Source: K189A clade bacterium (lineage in GTDB: Bacteria; Pseudomonadota; Gammaproteobacteria; Pseudomonadales; Azotimanducaceae). Taken from it: DNA of 22,615 bases. Shown here piece by piece: positions 8,556 through 16,659 of the stretch (its first letter is position 1; each line of letters begins with the position of its first letter). The notes below the pieces were generated by a model that had not been told where the DNA came from, searched no databases, and worked only from the letters and a program-made list of their open reading frames with translations. The position numbers and the translations under genes are program-made. The stretch lies in the NCBI GenBank assembly GCA_007571095.1, contig RKSB01000027.1, forward strand, positions 1 through 22,615, written 5' to 3'.

Positions 8556-10004
8556 ATGAAAGACACCTTCGATGTGATCGTGATCGGTGCCGGACCGGCT
8601 GGCTATCATGCCGCCATTCGCTGTACCCAGCAGGGCCTGCACACCGCCTGCATTGATCGATCAACTGACAACACCGGCAAGCCCGTTTTGGGGGGCACCT
8701 GCCTGAATTGGGGTTGCATTCCATCCAAAGCCCTGCTGGATATCTCTCACAAGTACGCCGAAGCCCTTGTCGACTACAAGAGTTTTGGTATCGAGCTGGG
8801 CAAGCCCAAAATCAACATAAAGCAAATGATGGCCTTCAAGGAGCAAGTGGTCGGCAAATTGACCGGCGGCGTTCGCACCCTCATGCAGGCCGGCAAAATC
8901 GAAGTGCTTTCCGGCACCGGATGCCTGATCGAAGCAGGTGTTGTTTCCTTTCAACCCCTGAAGAAGGGAAAGCCAACAAGATTACAGGCCAAACACATCA
9001 TTCTGGCACCTGGTTCTCAAACAATCACCCTCTCCGACTTGCCGCTGGACGAGTCCCGAATAGTTGACTCAACCGGTGCACTTGAGTTTTCCACAGTGCC
9101 CAAGAAGCTGGGCGTTATAGGTGCGGGCGTCATTGGCCTTGAACTCGGTAGCGTATGGGCACGTCTTGGCTCAAAGGTGACGATACTGGAAGCCCTGGAC
9201 GATTTTCTTCCCCAGTTGGACAGACGTCTCGCCAGCAGTGCCCTGACCGCCTTCAAGAAATCGGGCCTGGACATTCGGCTGGGTGCTCGAGTCAAGTCAT
9301 CCAGACTCCTCAGCAATCAGGTCAAGGTCAAGTATTCAGACGAAAAAGGCGAGCATGAACTCGGCTTTGACAAGCTTATAGTGGCAGTCGGCAGGCGACC
9401 GGCCACCGAAAATCTGGTAGACAAAAACTGTCCGCTGAAGATTGACGACCGAGGCTTTATTGAAGTCGATGACCTCTGCCAGACCAGTATCGAAGGAGTC
9501 TATGCCGTCGGCGATGCCGTACGAGGCCCCATGCTGGCACACAAGGGCATGGAAGAGGGCTTGATGGTTGCCGACAGGCTCGCCGGCAAACCGTCTCTTG
9601 TCAATTACCAGGCCATCCCCGGTGTCATTTATACTGCACCCGAAATTGCCTGGGTGGGCGACAGCGAAGAAGCCGTCAAGGCCGCCGGCATTCCCTGTAA
9701 AACGGGAAGCTTTTCTTTTGCCGCCAACGGCCGTGCACTGGCAGGCAATGTCGCCGAGGGCATGGTCAAGATCATTGCCCACGCCGACACCGACCGTATT
9801 CTGGGCGTACATGTTTTCGGACCGCAAGCCTCGGAACTGATAGCCCAGGCCGTACAGGCCCTTGAGTTCAGTGCTTCGGCAGAGGACATAGCCTTGACCA
9901 TGTGTGCTCACCCAAGCCTTTCGGAGGTAGTTCACGAGGCTGCCATGGCGGCAAACAACGAGGCCATTCACGCGGTGAATAAACAACCGGCGAAGCAAAG
10001 ATGA
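8556..10004 (+). CDS. lpd: Dihydrolipoyl dehydrogenase (E3)
   Basis: E3 reoxidises the dihydrolipoyl group of SucB using FAD and NAD+. The 482 residues show an N-terminal FAD motif (VIGAGPAGYHAA), the redox disulfide in GTCLNWGCIPSK (Cys49, Cys54), an NAD motif (GVIGAGVIGLELGSVWARLG), the second FAD motif ending in YAVGDAVRGPMLAHK, and the C-terminal dimer-interface catalytic pair His452-Glu457 in AHPSLSE. In E. coli lpd lies with the pyruvate dehydrogenase genes. Here it lies between sucB and sucC, so this copy is probably dedicated to the 2-oxoglutarate complex. Its stop overlaps the sucC start by ATGA. Confidence 0.97.
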   Translation: MKDTFDVIVIGAGPAGYHAAIRCTQQGLHTACIDRSTDNTGKPVLGGTCLNWGCIPSKALLDISHKYAEALVDYKSFGIELGKPKINIKQMMAFKEQVVGKLTGGVRTLMQAGKIEVLSGTGCLIEAGVVSFQPLKKGKPTRLQAKHIILAPGSQTITLSDLPLDESRIVDSTGALEFSTVPKKLGVIGAGVIGLELGSVWARLGSKVTILEALDDFLPQLDRRLASSALTAFKKSGLDIRLGARVKSSRLLSNQVKVKYSDEKGEHELGFDKLIVAVGRRPATENLVDKNCPLKIDDRGFIEVDDLCQTSIEGVYAVGDAVRGPMLAHKGMEEGLMVADRLAGKPSLVNYQAIPGVIYTAPEIAWVGDSEEAVKAAGIPCKTGSFSFAANGRALAGNVAEGMVKIIAHADTDRILGVHVFGPQASELIAQAVQALEFSASAEDIALTMCAHPSLSEVVHEAAMAANNEAIHAVNKQPAKQR

Positions 10005-11167
10005 ACCTGCACGAATATCAATCGAAAGAATTGTTCAGACGTTACGACCTGCCAGTGATGGAGGGCCGGGTCGCCTCAAGTGCCGAAGAGGCTGGTGTCG
10101 CCGCCCAAGAACTCGGCGGTGAAAAATGGGCGGTCAAGGCACAGGTTCACGCCGGAGGTCGAGGCAAGGCAGGCGGCATTAAACTGGCAAAAAGTCCTCA
10201 AGAAGTTATTGAATTTACAGACAAAATGCTGGGAAAAAACCTGGTCACCCCGCAGACGAATGCCGATGGGCAACCGATCGGCAAAATGTTCATTGAGCAG
10301 GCAACGGATATTCAGGACGAACTCTATCTCGCCATCGTGGTTGACCGAACCACTCAGAAAATTGTTTTTATGGCCTCAACCGAGGGCGGTATGGATATAG
10401 AGGAAGTGGCCGAAAAGCACCCGGAACGGATTTTTCGTACTCATCTTGATCCGTCTGCAGGAGCACAACCCTGGCAGGGACGGCAACTGGCCTTTCAACT
10501 CGGGCTGTCGCAGATTCGGGAGTTCACCGACCTCTTTTTGAACCTGGCCAGAATGTTTGTGGAACTTGATTGCAGTCTGCTCGAAATCAATCCTCTGGTG
10601 GTCACTCAAGACGGTCGGCTGTGTTGTCTTGACGCAAAGGTCAACATCGACGACAACGCACTCTTCAGGCAGCCCGAAATCAGGGAAATGCGTGATTTGA
10701 CGCAAGAGGACGAGCAGGAAGTAGAGGCCGAAAAATTCAACCTCAATTATGTCGCTCTGGACGGCAACATAGGCTGCATGGTCAATGGAGCAGGGCTGGC
10801 GATGGCGACCATGGACCTGGTGCAAATGAAAGGCGGCCAGCCGGCCAATTTCCTCGATGTTGGCGGCGGTGCGACTCAAGAAGCAGTCGCCCAGGCATTC
10901 AAGATCATCCTGTCGGATGACCAGGTCAAGACTGTTTTGATTAATATCTTCGGCGGTATTGTCAGCTGCCTGACCATAGCACAAGGCATTCTGTCAGCCA
11001 TTGAAGAAGTCGGTGTGGCGGTGCCGGTTATTGTCCGGTTTGAAGGCAACAGGGCCGCCGCCGGGCAGGAATATCTGGCCCAGAAAGCCACTGAAAAAAT
11101 CGACATCATCGTTGCCGACGGACTTTCTTCTGCGGCCGAAACCGCAGTCAGGATCAGCCAATCATGA
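10001..11167 (+). CDS. sucC: Succinyl-CoA synthetase (ADP-forming) beta subunit
   Basis: The beta subunit binds nucleotide and succinate in the reversible step succinyl-CoA + ADP + phosphate to succinate + ATP + CoA. The product has 388 residues, the same as E. coli SucC. It starts with MNLHEYQSKELF, has the ATP-grasp loop VHAGGRGKAGG near residue 50, the LEINPLVV segment, and the C-terminal GGGATQEAVAQAFKIIL and NIFGGIV region that forms the phosphate-relay power helix. It overlaps lpd by ATGA at its start and sucD by ATGA at its end, so three genes are probably translationally coupled. Confidence 0.97.
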   Translation: MNLHEYQSKELFRRYDLPVMEGRVASSAEEAGVAAQELGGEKWAVKAQVHAGGRGKAGGIKLAKSPQEVIEFTDKMLGKNLVTPQTNADGQPIGKMFIEQATDIQDELYLAIVVDRTTQKIVFMASTEGGMDIEEVAEKHPERIFRTHLDPSAGAQPWQGRQLAFQLGLSQIREFTDLFLNLARMFVELDCSLLEINPLVVTQDGRLCCLDAKVNIDDNALFRQPEIREMRDLTQEDEQEVEAEKFNLNYVALDGNIGCMVNGAGLAMATMDLVQMKGGQPANFLDVGGGATQEAVAQAFKIILSDDQVKTVLINIFGGIVSCLTIAQGILSAIEEVGVAVPVIVRFEGNRAAAGQEYLAQKATEKIDIIVADGLSSAAETAVRISQS

Positions 11168-12033
11168 GCATTCTCGTTAATCAGGATACTCGGGTTATTT
11201 GTCAGGGATTCACTGGCAGACAAGCCACGCTCCATTGTGAACAGGCAGTTGCATACGGCACTCAACTGGTCGGCGGAGTCACGCCGGGCAAGGGCGGCAG
11301 CGAGCATATTGGTTTGCCGGTATTCAACACGGTACAGGAGGCGGCCGCAAAAACCAGAGCAGATGCCTCGGTGATCTATGTACCTGCTCCTTACTGCAAA
11401 GACTCCATCCTGGAGGCCATTGCCGCTGAAATCAGTCTGATTGTCTGTATCACAGAGGGTATTCCCGTTCTGGATATGCTGACCGTCAAGGCTGCCCTGA
11501 AATCCTCTTCAAGCCGTCTTGTTGGCCCCAATTGCCCAGGTGTCATCACGCCGGGGGCCTGCAAAATCGGCATCATGCCCGGAGACATTCACTTGCCTGG
11601 CAGTGTGGGCATTGTGTCAAGATCAGGGACTTTGACCTATGAAGCGGTCAAGCAGGTCAGCGACCTCGGGCTCGGCCAGAGCAGTTGTGTCGGCATTGGC
11701 GGAGACCCTCTTCCCGGTAGCGATTTCATCGACATACTGCGTCTGTTTGAAGCCGATGGAGAGACCAAAGCCATCGTTCTGGTAGGAGAAATTGGTGGCG
11801 ATGCCGAAGAAAGGGCCGCCCAGTTTATCCGTTCGTCTGTCAGCAAACCCGTCGTTGCCTATATTGCCGGTGCCACGGCACCTTCGGGCAAGCGGATGGG
11901 CCATGCCGGTGCCATCATTGCAGGCGGCAAGGGTACTGCTCAGGAAAAGATCAATGCACTCAAGGAAGCAGGTGTACACACCACCACCAGCCTGACCGGC
12001 ATTGGTGATGCACTGAAGACGCTTTCTCTCTGA
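11164..12033 (+). CDS. sucD: Succinyl-CoA synthetase alpha subunit
   Basis: The alpha subunit binds CoA and carries the phosphohistidine. The 289 residues begin with the CoA-binding fold (CQGFTGRQATLHCEQA, about 14-29, then GGVTPGKGG). The catalytic phosphorylated residue is His247 in MGHAGAIIAGGKGTAQEK, the standard signature. It is the last gene of the nine-gene TCA operon: the next gene has its own heat-shock promoter, and an eight-base-pair hairpin lies 15 bases after the stop. Confidence 0.97.
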   Translation: MSILVNQDTRVICQGFTGRQATLHCEQAVAYGTQLVGGVTPGKGGSEHIGLPVFNTVQEAAAKTRADASVIYVPAPYCKDSILEAIAAEISLIVCITEGIPVLDMLTVKAALKSSSSRLVGPNCPGVITPGACKIGIMPGDIHLPGSVGIVSRSGTLTYEAVKQVSDLGLGQSSCVGIGGDPLPGSDFIDILRLFEADGETKAIVLVGEIGGDAEERAAQFIRSSVSKPVVAYIAGATAPSGKRMGHAGAIIAGGKGTAQEKINALKEAGVHTTTSLTGIGDALKTLSL

Positions 12034-12047
12034 ATTCCGAAAGGTGC

Positions 12048-12070
12048 GAGAAGCCTGTGCTCGGCTTCTC
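12048..12070 (+). terminator. Hairpin at the end of the sdh-suc operon
   Basis: GAGAAGCC (12048-12055) pairs perfectly with GGCTTCTC (12063-12070) around a 7-base loop, 15 bases after the sucD stop. No run of T follows (the next bases are TTGAAAAA), so it is a weak intrinsic terminator or an mRNA 3'-end stabiliser. Its last base is also the first base of the htpG -35 element. Confidence 0.5.
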
Positions 12071-12095
12071 TTGAAAAACGGCCGGTAATCCCCAT
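12070..12095 (+). promoter_or_regulatory. Sigma-32 (RpoH) heat-shock promoter of htpG
   Basis: CTTGAA (12070-12075) and CCCCAT (12090-12095) are separated by 14 bases. Together with the following T at 12097, this is an essentially perfect match to the known RpoH consensus. It sits 38 bases upstream of htpG, a known heat-shock gene in this class. Confidence 0.85.
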
Positions 12096-12116
12096 CTATC
12101 CGACAATCTCGGATAG
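12096..12116. promoter_or_regulatory. Perfect palindrome over the htpG transcription start
   Basis: CTATCCGA and TCGGATAG form an 8+8 base inverted repeat with a 5-base centre, directly touching the -10 element. The predicted start of transcription falls inside it. A transcript from this promoter would lack part of the left arm, which favours a DNA operator over an RNA hairpin. It is not the CIRCE element of HrcA. The regulator is unknown. Confidence 0.45.
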
Positions 12117-12132
12117 AAAAGAAGACTCCGAC

Positions 12133-14094
12133 ATGGCAACCACCAGAAAAAAAGTCACTCGGCAACAGGAAGATTTTGCCTTTCAGAGCGAGGCGAAACA
12201 GCTGCTGAAGCTGATGACCCATTCTGTTTACTCGAACAGGGAAATATTTCTGCGAGAACTGGTCTCAAATGCCGCCGATGCAATAGAGAGGCTCAAGTTC
12301 GAATCCATCACTCATCCAGAACTCCTGCCGGCTTCGGAGCCTGATATCAGGGTGAGCTTCGACAAGGCGGCGGGAACCCTGTCTGTTATCGACAGAGGCA
12401 TCGGCATGAGCCGTCAGGAAGTCATTGATAATCTGGGGACTATCGCCAAATCCGGCACCGCCCGTTTTCTCGAATCCTTAGGTGGAAACGAGCAAAAGAA
12501 CGCACAGCTGATCGGGCAGTTCGGTGTTGGTTTTTATTCCTCCTTTATCGTCGCCGACAAGGTAACCGTATTGACCCGCAGAGCCGACTCGAAAGCAGAA
12601 GAGGGCACTCGGTTTGAATCGACCGGAGAGGAGCACTTCACCTTGTCAGAAGTCTCCCTGGATGAATGTGGAACAACCGTTATTCTGCATCTCAATGCAG
12701 AAGGTCAGAAATTTCTTGACAGGATACGGCTTAAGGCAATCATTCAAAGATACACCAACCACCTGGATATTCATGTGAGCCTGCTCAAGGAACAGGCTGA
12801 CGGCGAGAAGGATGACGAGAGCGAAGACGAGGAGGCCTTTGAGATTGTCAACCAGGGCGAGGCCCTCTGGCGACGGTCCAGAAATGAGATCGATCAGGAG
12901 GAGTATGACAAATTCTACGAACTGCTGACCCACAGCAGCGGAAAACCGCTGGCTTCAAGTCACAACAAGATTGAAGGAAAGCTTAATTACACAACCCTTC
13001 TGTTTATTCCCGAAAAGGCTCCCTTTGATCTTCACAACAGGGAAACCCCGAGAGGCCTTAAGCTTTACGTTCAAAGAGTCTTCATCATGGACGATGCCGA
13101 GCAATTTCTGCCTCTGCACCTCAGGTTTGTTCGCGGCATCGTTGACTGCGACGATCTTCCCCTGAATGTTTCTCGAGAACTGCTGCAGGAGGATGAGACA
13201 GTTCGAAGCATCCGCAACGCTGTAACCAAGAGGGTTATGGATATGCTGGCCAAAATGGCCAAATCAAACAAGGACGACTACCAGATCTTCTGGAAAGAAT
13301 TTGGAGCCGTGTTGAAGGAGGGTTTTCTTGACCCCGGCGTCCAGCCGGAACCCCTGAAAAAGCTACTGCGCTTTCCTACGTTGCTTAAAGACGACGACAG
13401 TCTGGAGTCGCTGGAAGACTATGTGGCAAACGCGCCCATGGCCCAGAAGAAGATATATTACCTGATCGCCGAAAGCCTGGATCAGGGTCGCCAGAGTCCG
13501 CATCTGGAGGTGCTTAAAAACAAAAAATACGACGCCCTCCTGTGCTGCGACACCATCGACACCTGGGTCATGATGCAGCTGGATGCCTTTGACGGAAAGA
13601 TACTGGAGAATGTTGCACAGACAGATCTCGACCTGGCAGAGGTTGCAGAGAAGGACTCGACAGACTCAGCAAAACAGGAGGAAGGTGCCAACGGTGCCTT
13701 CTTCAGGAGCATTACCGATCTTCTGCAGGGAAAGGTCAAGGAAGTCAGGGCCTCCTCAAGGCTGAAAGACTCACCAGCCTGTCTGGTAGCCGACAAGAAT
13801 GGAGTCAGCGAGAAAATGCGGTTGCTCATTCAGCAGGCTACCGGACAGACAATGCCTGAATCCGAACCTGTGCTTGAGATCAACCTGAAACACCCTCTGG
13901 TGACTCATATGGCGAGCCTGATGGACCAGAAAGACCTGTTTGACGACCTGGTTTACATGCTTTTTGATCAGGCCTGGCTTGCGGAAAATGCTACAATAAG
14001 GGATCCCGCGGCCTTCGTTAAACGACTCAACAAATTGCTTTTGAACTACATGCACAGGGACGATAGCAGACCGGAGAAAGCAAGCGATGGATGA
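12133..14094 (+). CDS. htpG: Molecular chaperone HtpG (Hsp90 family)
   Basis: HtpG is the bacterial Hsp90, an ATP-dependent cytoplasmic chaperone dimer. The N-terminal GHKL ATPase is clear: FLRELVSNAADA, DRGIGM, GTIAKSGT and GQFGVGFYSSF. The middle domain contains NVSRELLQE with the Arg that contacts ATP phosphate in the family, and a C-terminal dimerisation domain follows. At 653 residues it is somewhat longer than the usual 620-640. The extra length includes an acidic stretch (GEKDDESEDEEAF, about residue 220-235) in the charged linker region and a short polar C-terminal tail. Transcription is very likely from a sigma-32 promoter. The last 8 bases overlap the next gene. Confidence 0.97.
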   Translation: MATTRKKVTRQQEDFAFQSEAKQLLKLMTHSVYSNREIFLRELVSNAADAIERLKFESITHPELLPASEPDIRVSFDKAAGTLSVIDRGIGMSRQEVIDNLGTIAKSGTARFLESLGGNEQKNAQLIGQFGVGFYSSFIVADKVTVLTRRADSKAEEGTRFESTGEEHFTLSEVSLDECGTTVILHLNAEGQKFLDRIRLKAIIQRYTNHLDIHVSLLKEQADGEKDDESEDEEAFEIVNQGEALWRRSRNEIDQEEYDKFYELLTHSSGKPLASSHNKIEGKLNYTTLLFIPEKAPFDLHNRETPRGLKLYVQRVFIMDDAEQFLPLHLRFVRGIVDCDDLPLNVSRELLQEDETVRSIRNAVTKRVMDMLAKMAKSNKDDYQIFWKEFGAVLKEGFLDPGVQPEPLKKLLRFPTLLKDDDSLESLEDYVANAPMAQKKIYYLIAESLDQGRQSPHLEVLKNKKYDALLCCDTIDTWVMMQLDAFDGKILENVAQTDLDLAEVAEKDSTDSAKQEEGANGAFFRSITDLLQGKVKEVRASSRLKDSPACLVADKNGVSEKMRLLIQQATGQTMPESEPVLEINLKHPLVTHMASLMDQKDLFDDLVYMLFDQAWLAENATIRDPAAFVKRLNKLLLNYMHRDDSRPEKASDG

Positions 14095-14410
14095 TACCGA
14101 CACAAAAGCCGAAAACACCGGTGCTCCTTCTGCACATGTTTCCGAGTCTGCTCCTGTCCGCCTGCTCTCTGCCCTCCTTTTCGGGCTCATCTACGGCCTG
14201 ATAAGGTTTGTTGTCTATTTTCTGGTCATTATCCAGACGCTCATCATAGCGATTACCAAGTCACCCAACGAAAACATAGCGCGAGTGGGCCTGACGATTC
14301 GAGCTTACATAGTCGAGATTCTCGACTACCTGACCGGCAACTCCTATCAAAAACCCTTTCCATTCAACCCTCTGCCGTCATACGAAGAAATCAAAAAGGC
14401 GAATAGTTAA
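14087..14410 (+). CDS. DUF4389 family small membrane protein
   Basis: The 107-residue product has a polar N-terminus of about 25 residues and then a hydrophobic segment from about 27 to 55 (LLFGLIYGLIRFVVYFLVII and onward), enough for one membrane span or a hairpin. The rest matches the DUF4389 pattern: NENIARVGLTIRAYIVEILDYLTG and a C-terminal PFPFNPLP. Function is unknown for the family. It starts inside the end of htpG (8-base overlap, different frame), so it is probably co-transcribed with this heat-shock gene and coupled to its translation. The left repeat array begins 58 bases after its stop. Confidence 0.85.
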   Translation: MDDTDTKAENTGAPSAHVSESAPVRLLSALLFGLIYGLIRFVVYFLVIIQTLIIAITKSPNENIARVGLTIRAYIVEILDYLTGNSYQKPFPFNPLPSYEEIKKANS

Positions 14411-14417
14411 TCCAGCC

Positions 14418-14437
14418 ACAGGCTTCTGGAAGCCTGT
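14418..14437 (+). terminator. Hairpin after the htpG-DUF4389 unit
   Basis: ACAGGCTT and AAGCCTGT form a perfect 8-base-pair stem with the loop CTGG, 7 bases after the stop codon. A pyrimidine tract (TCCTCTTCTTCCTC) follows rather than a pure T run. It is a plausible but not strong terminator, and read-through into the repeat array is possible. Confidence 0.5.
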
Positions 14438-14468
14438 CCTCTTCTTCCTCACACCCCATGAATCCTGA

Positions 14469-14882
14469 GAGCCCTCAGCCAGGAGCCTTCAGCTAAAAGG
14501 AGCCTTCAGCTAAAAAATAGAAATAGAGAAATAGAGCCTTCAGTTGGAGCCTTCAGCCAGGAGCCTTCAGCTAAAAGGAGCCCTCAGCCAGAAGTGGGAT
14601 AAAGAAATAGAGAGCCCTCAGCCAGGAGCCTTCAGCTAAAAAATAGAAATAGAGAAATAGAGCCCTCAGCCAGGAGCCTTCAGCTAAAGAAGGGAGGAGC
14701 CCTCAGCCAAAAAGGAATAGAAAATAAAAGAGCCCTCAGCCAGGAGCCTTCAGCTAAAAGGAGCCCTCAGCCAGGAGCCTTCAGCTAAAAAATAGAAATA
14801 AAGAAATAGAGAGCCCTCAGCCAAAAAGGAATAAAAAATAATAGAGCCTTCAGTTGGAGCCCTCAGCTAGAAGAGCCTTCAG
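14469..14882 (+). repeat. Left GAGCCYTCAG repeat array (20 cores)
   Basis: Twenty exact copies of the ten-base core GAGCC(C/T)TCAG lie on the plus strand, starting at 14469, 14483, 14500, 14534, 14547, 14561, 14578, 14612, 14626, 14660, 14674, 14697, 14730, 14744, 14761, 14775, 14811, 14844, 14857 and 14873. Nine have CCC and eleven CCT. Start-to-start steps fall in classes of 13-14, 16-17, 23 and 33-36 bases. Linkers are short (CCAG, CTAAAAG, TTG) or A/G-rich (of the AATAGAAATAGAGAAATA or AAAAGGAATAGAAAATAAA kind). All forward frames are broken by stops, so the array is noncoding. The last core contains the aroC stop codon. Confidence 0.95.
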
Positions 14883-15997
14883 GATGAAGTATCAGGTGTA
14901 GCTGATTGTTTTTTAGCAAAAAAGTTAATCTGGGCACGATCAGGATTTTGCGCACGTTGACGCAAAAGATGATCCATCAGCACCAGCGATAACATGGCTT
15001 CGGCCACAGGAACCGCCCTTATGCCCACACAGGGATCATGCCGGCCCTTGGTCGAGATCTCTGCTTCTGAGCCATCCGCAGCAATCGTCCTGCCGGAAAT
15101 TCTGATGCTGCTGGTGGGCTTGAGTGCAATGCTGGCATAAATTTCCTGGCCCGACGAAATGCCACCCAGAATCCCTCCGGAACGGTTGGACAAAAAGCCT
15201 TCAGGGGATATCTCGTCACGATGTTCCGAGCCTCTTCGAGTGACCACTTCAAAGCCTTCGCCAATCTCAACGGCTTTCACTGCATTGATGCTCATCAACG
15301 CCTTGGCAATATCGCCATCCAGCTTGTCAAAAACCGGTTCACCCCAACCAGCCGGTACACCCTGTGCTCTCACCAGAATTCTGGCTCCTACGGAATCGCC
15401 TGCCCGGCGCAACTCCTCAATCAGGGCTTCCAGTTCAGCAACCCTGGACGAATCAGGAAAAAAGAAGGGGTTGTGCTCCACTGCCGACCAGTCCCTTTGC
15501 TTCGCCTGAATGGGACCCATCTGGGTCATTGCTGCCTGAATCTCGATACCACCGAATTCTTTCAGGTATTTTCGAGCAATCGCACCGGCGGCGACCCTCA
15601 CAGCTGTCTCTCTGGCCGATGCTCGGCCGCCGCCTCTGTAATCGCGCAACCCATACTTGGCATCATAGGTCAAATCGGCATGGCCGGGACGGTACAGGTC
15701 CTTGATTTGGCTGTAATCTCTGGTTCGCTGGTCCTCATTCTGAATCGACAGGCCAATGGGTGTACCTGTGGTCACACCCTCAAAAACGCCGGACAGGATT
15801 TGTACAGCGTCGCTCTCTCTTCTCTGGGTCGTCATACGGGAAGAACCGGGTCGTCGCCGATTCAGGTCCGCCTGTATATCGGCTTTCGTCAGAGCCATGC
15901 CGGGCGGACAGCCATCAACGATACCGCCGATGGCGAGTCCATGGCTTTCGCCAAAAGTGGTTACAACAAAATAACGGCCGAAGGAGTTGCCAGACAT
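14879..15997 (-). CDS. aroC: Chorismate synthase
   Basis: AroC catalyses the last step of the shikimate pathway, converting EPSP to chorismate with reduced FMN. The product starts MSGNSFGRYF and then has TTFGESHG, the family N-terminus. It also has GRASARETAVRVAAGA and GRHDPCVGIRAVPVAEAM, both classic signatures. I chose the ATG at 15995-15997 (372 residues) because it gives the standard start; an in-frame ATG at 16022-16024 would add nine residues (MAQKGFGVL) but lacks a good ribosome binding site. After the normal end near LLRQRAQN there is an extra tail of about 21 residues. The TGA stop (14879-14881) is part of the last repeat core. The gene stands alone on the minus strand between the two arrays. 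Confidence 0.95.
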   Translation of the reverse strand: MSGNSFGRYFVVTTFGESHGLAIGGIVDGCPPGMALTKADIQADLNRRRPGSSRMTTQRRESDAVQILSGVFEGVTTGTPIGLSIQNEDQRTRDYSQIKDLYRPGHADLTYDAKYGLRDYRGGGRASARETAVRVAAGAIARKYLKEFGGIEIQAAMTQMGPIQAKQRDWSAVEHNPFFFPDSSRVAELEALIEELRRAGDSVGARILVRAQGVPAGWGEPVFDKLDGDIAKALMSINAVKAVEIGEGFEVVTRRGSEHRDEISPEGFLSNRSGGILGGISSGQEIYASIALKPTSSIRISGRTIAADGSEAEISTKGRHDPCVGIRAVPVAEAMLSLVLMDHLLRQRAQNPDRAQINFFAKKQSATPDTSS

Positions 15998-16076
15998 CAG
16001 AACCCCGAAGCCTTTCTGTGCCATTAATAGGCTTTATCTTAACAGATGCCCCTTTGCTGCTATTATTCCTTTCTGG

Positions 16077-16659
16077 CCGAAGGCTCCTTTTGGCTGAAGG
16101 CTCTATTTCTATTTCTTTATCCCACTTCTAGCTGAGGGCTCCTCTATTTCTATTTCTATTTTTTAGCTGAGGGCTCCTTTTAGCTGAAGGCTCCTTTATT
16201 TTCTATTTCTATTTTTTAGCTGAGGGCTCCTCCCTTCTTTAGCTGAAGGCTCCTCTATTTCTATTTTTTAGCTGAGGGCTCCTTTATTTTCTATTCCTTT
16301 TTGGCTGAGGGCTCTCTATTTCTATTTTTATTTTTTAGCTGAGGGCTCCTTTTAGCTGAGGGCTCCTCTATTTTCTATTCCTTTTTGGCTGAGGGCTCCT
16401 TTTAGCTGAGGGCTCTTTTATTTTCTATTCCCTCTTTTAGCTGAAGGCTCCTCTATTTCTATTTTTTAGCTGAGGGCTCCTTTTAGCTGAAGGCTCCTTT
16501 ATTTTCTATTCCTTTTTAGCTGAGGGCTCCTCCCTTCTTTAGCTGAGGGCTCCTTTTAGCTGAGGACTCTATTTCTCTATTTCTATTTTTTAGCTGAAGG
16601 CTCCTTTATTTTCTATTCCTTTTTGGCTGAGGGCTCCTCCCTTCTTTAGCTGAAGGCTC
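16077..16659 (-). repeat. Right GAGCCYTCAG repeat array (20 exact cores plus 2 variants)
   Basis: Read on the minus strand this is the same core as in the left array. On the plus strand CTGA(A/G)GGCTC starts at 16094, 16132, 16167, 16184, 16220, 16243, 16272, 16305, 16339, 16356, 16389, 16406, 16441, 16470, 16487, 16520, 16543, 16594, 16627 and 16650. Variants are CCGAAGGCTC at 16077 and CTGAGGACTC at 16560. Thirteen exact cores are of the CCC type and seven CCT. Steps are 17, 23, 29, 33-36 and 38 bases; the 13-14 base step common on the left is absent. The array starts 19 bases after the ligase stop and ends 52 bases before the upstream ATG of aroC. No gene is seen between 16025 and 16678. 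Confidence 0.95.

Noticed and set aside
12096..12116. CIRCE element for HrcA control of htpG
   Set aside because: The arm sequence and the 5-base centre do not match the CIRCE consensus (TTAGCACTC-N9-GAGTGCTAA).
15221..16027. 268-codon plus-strand open frame opposite aroC
   Set aside because: It is the antisense shadow of a clear chorismate synthase gene and shows no family motif.
14469..16659. CRISPR array
   Set aside because: The core is only ten bases, linkers are low-complexity and recur, unit length varies between classes, there are no unique spacers, and no cas gene is nearby.
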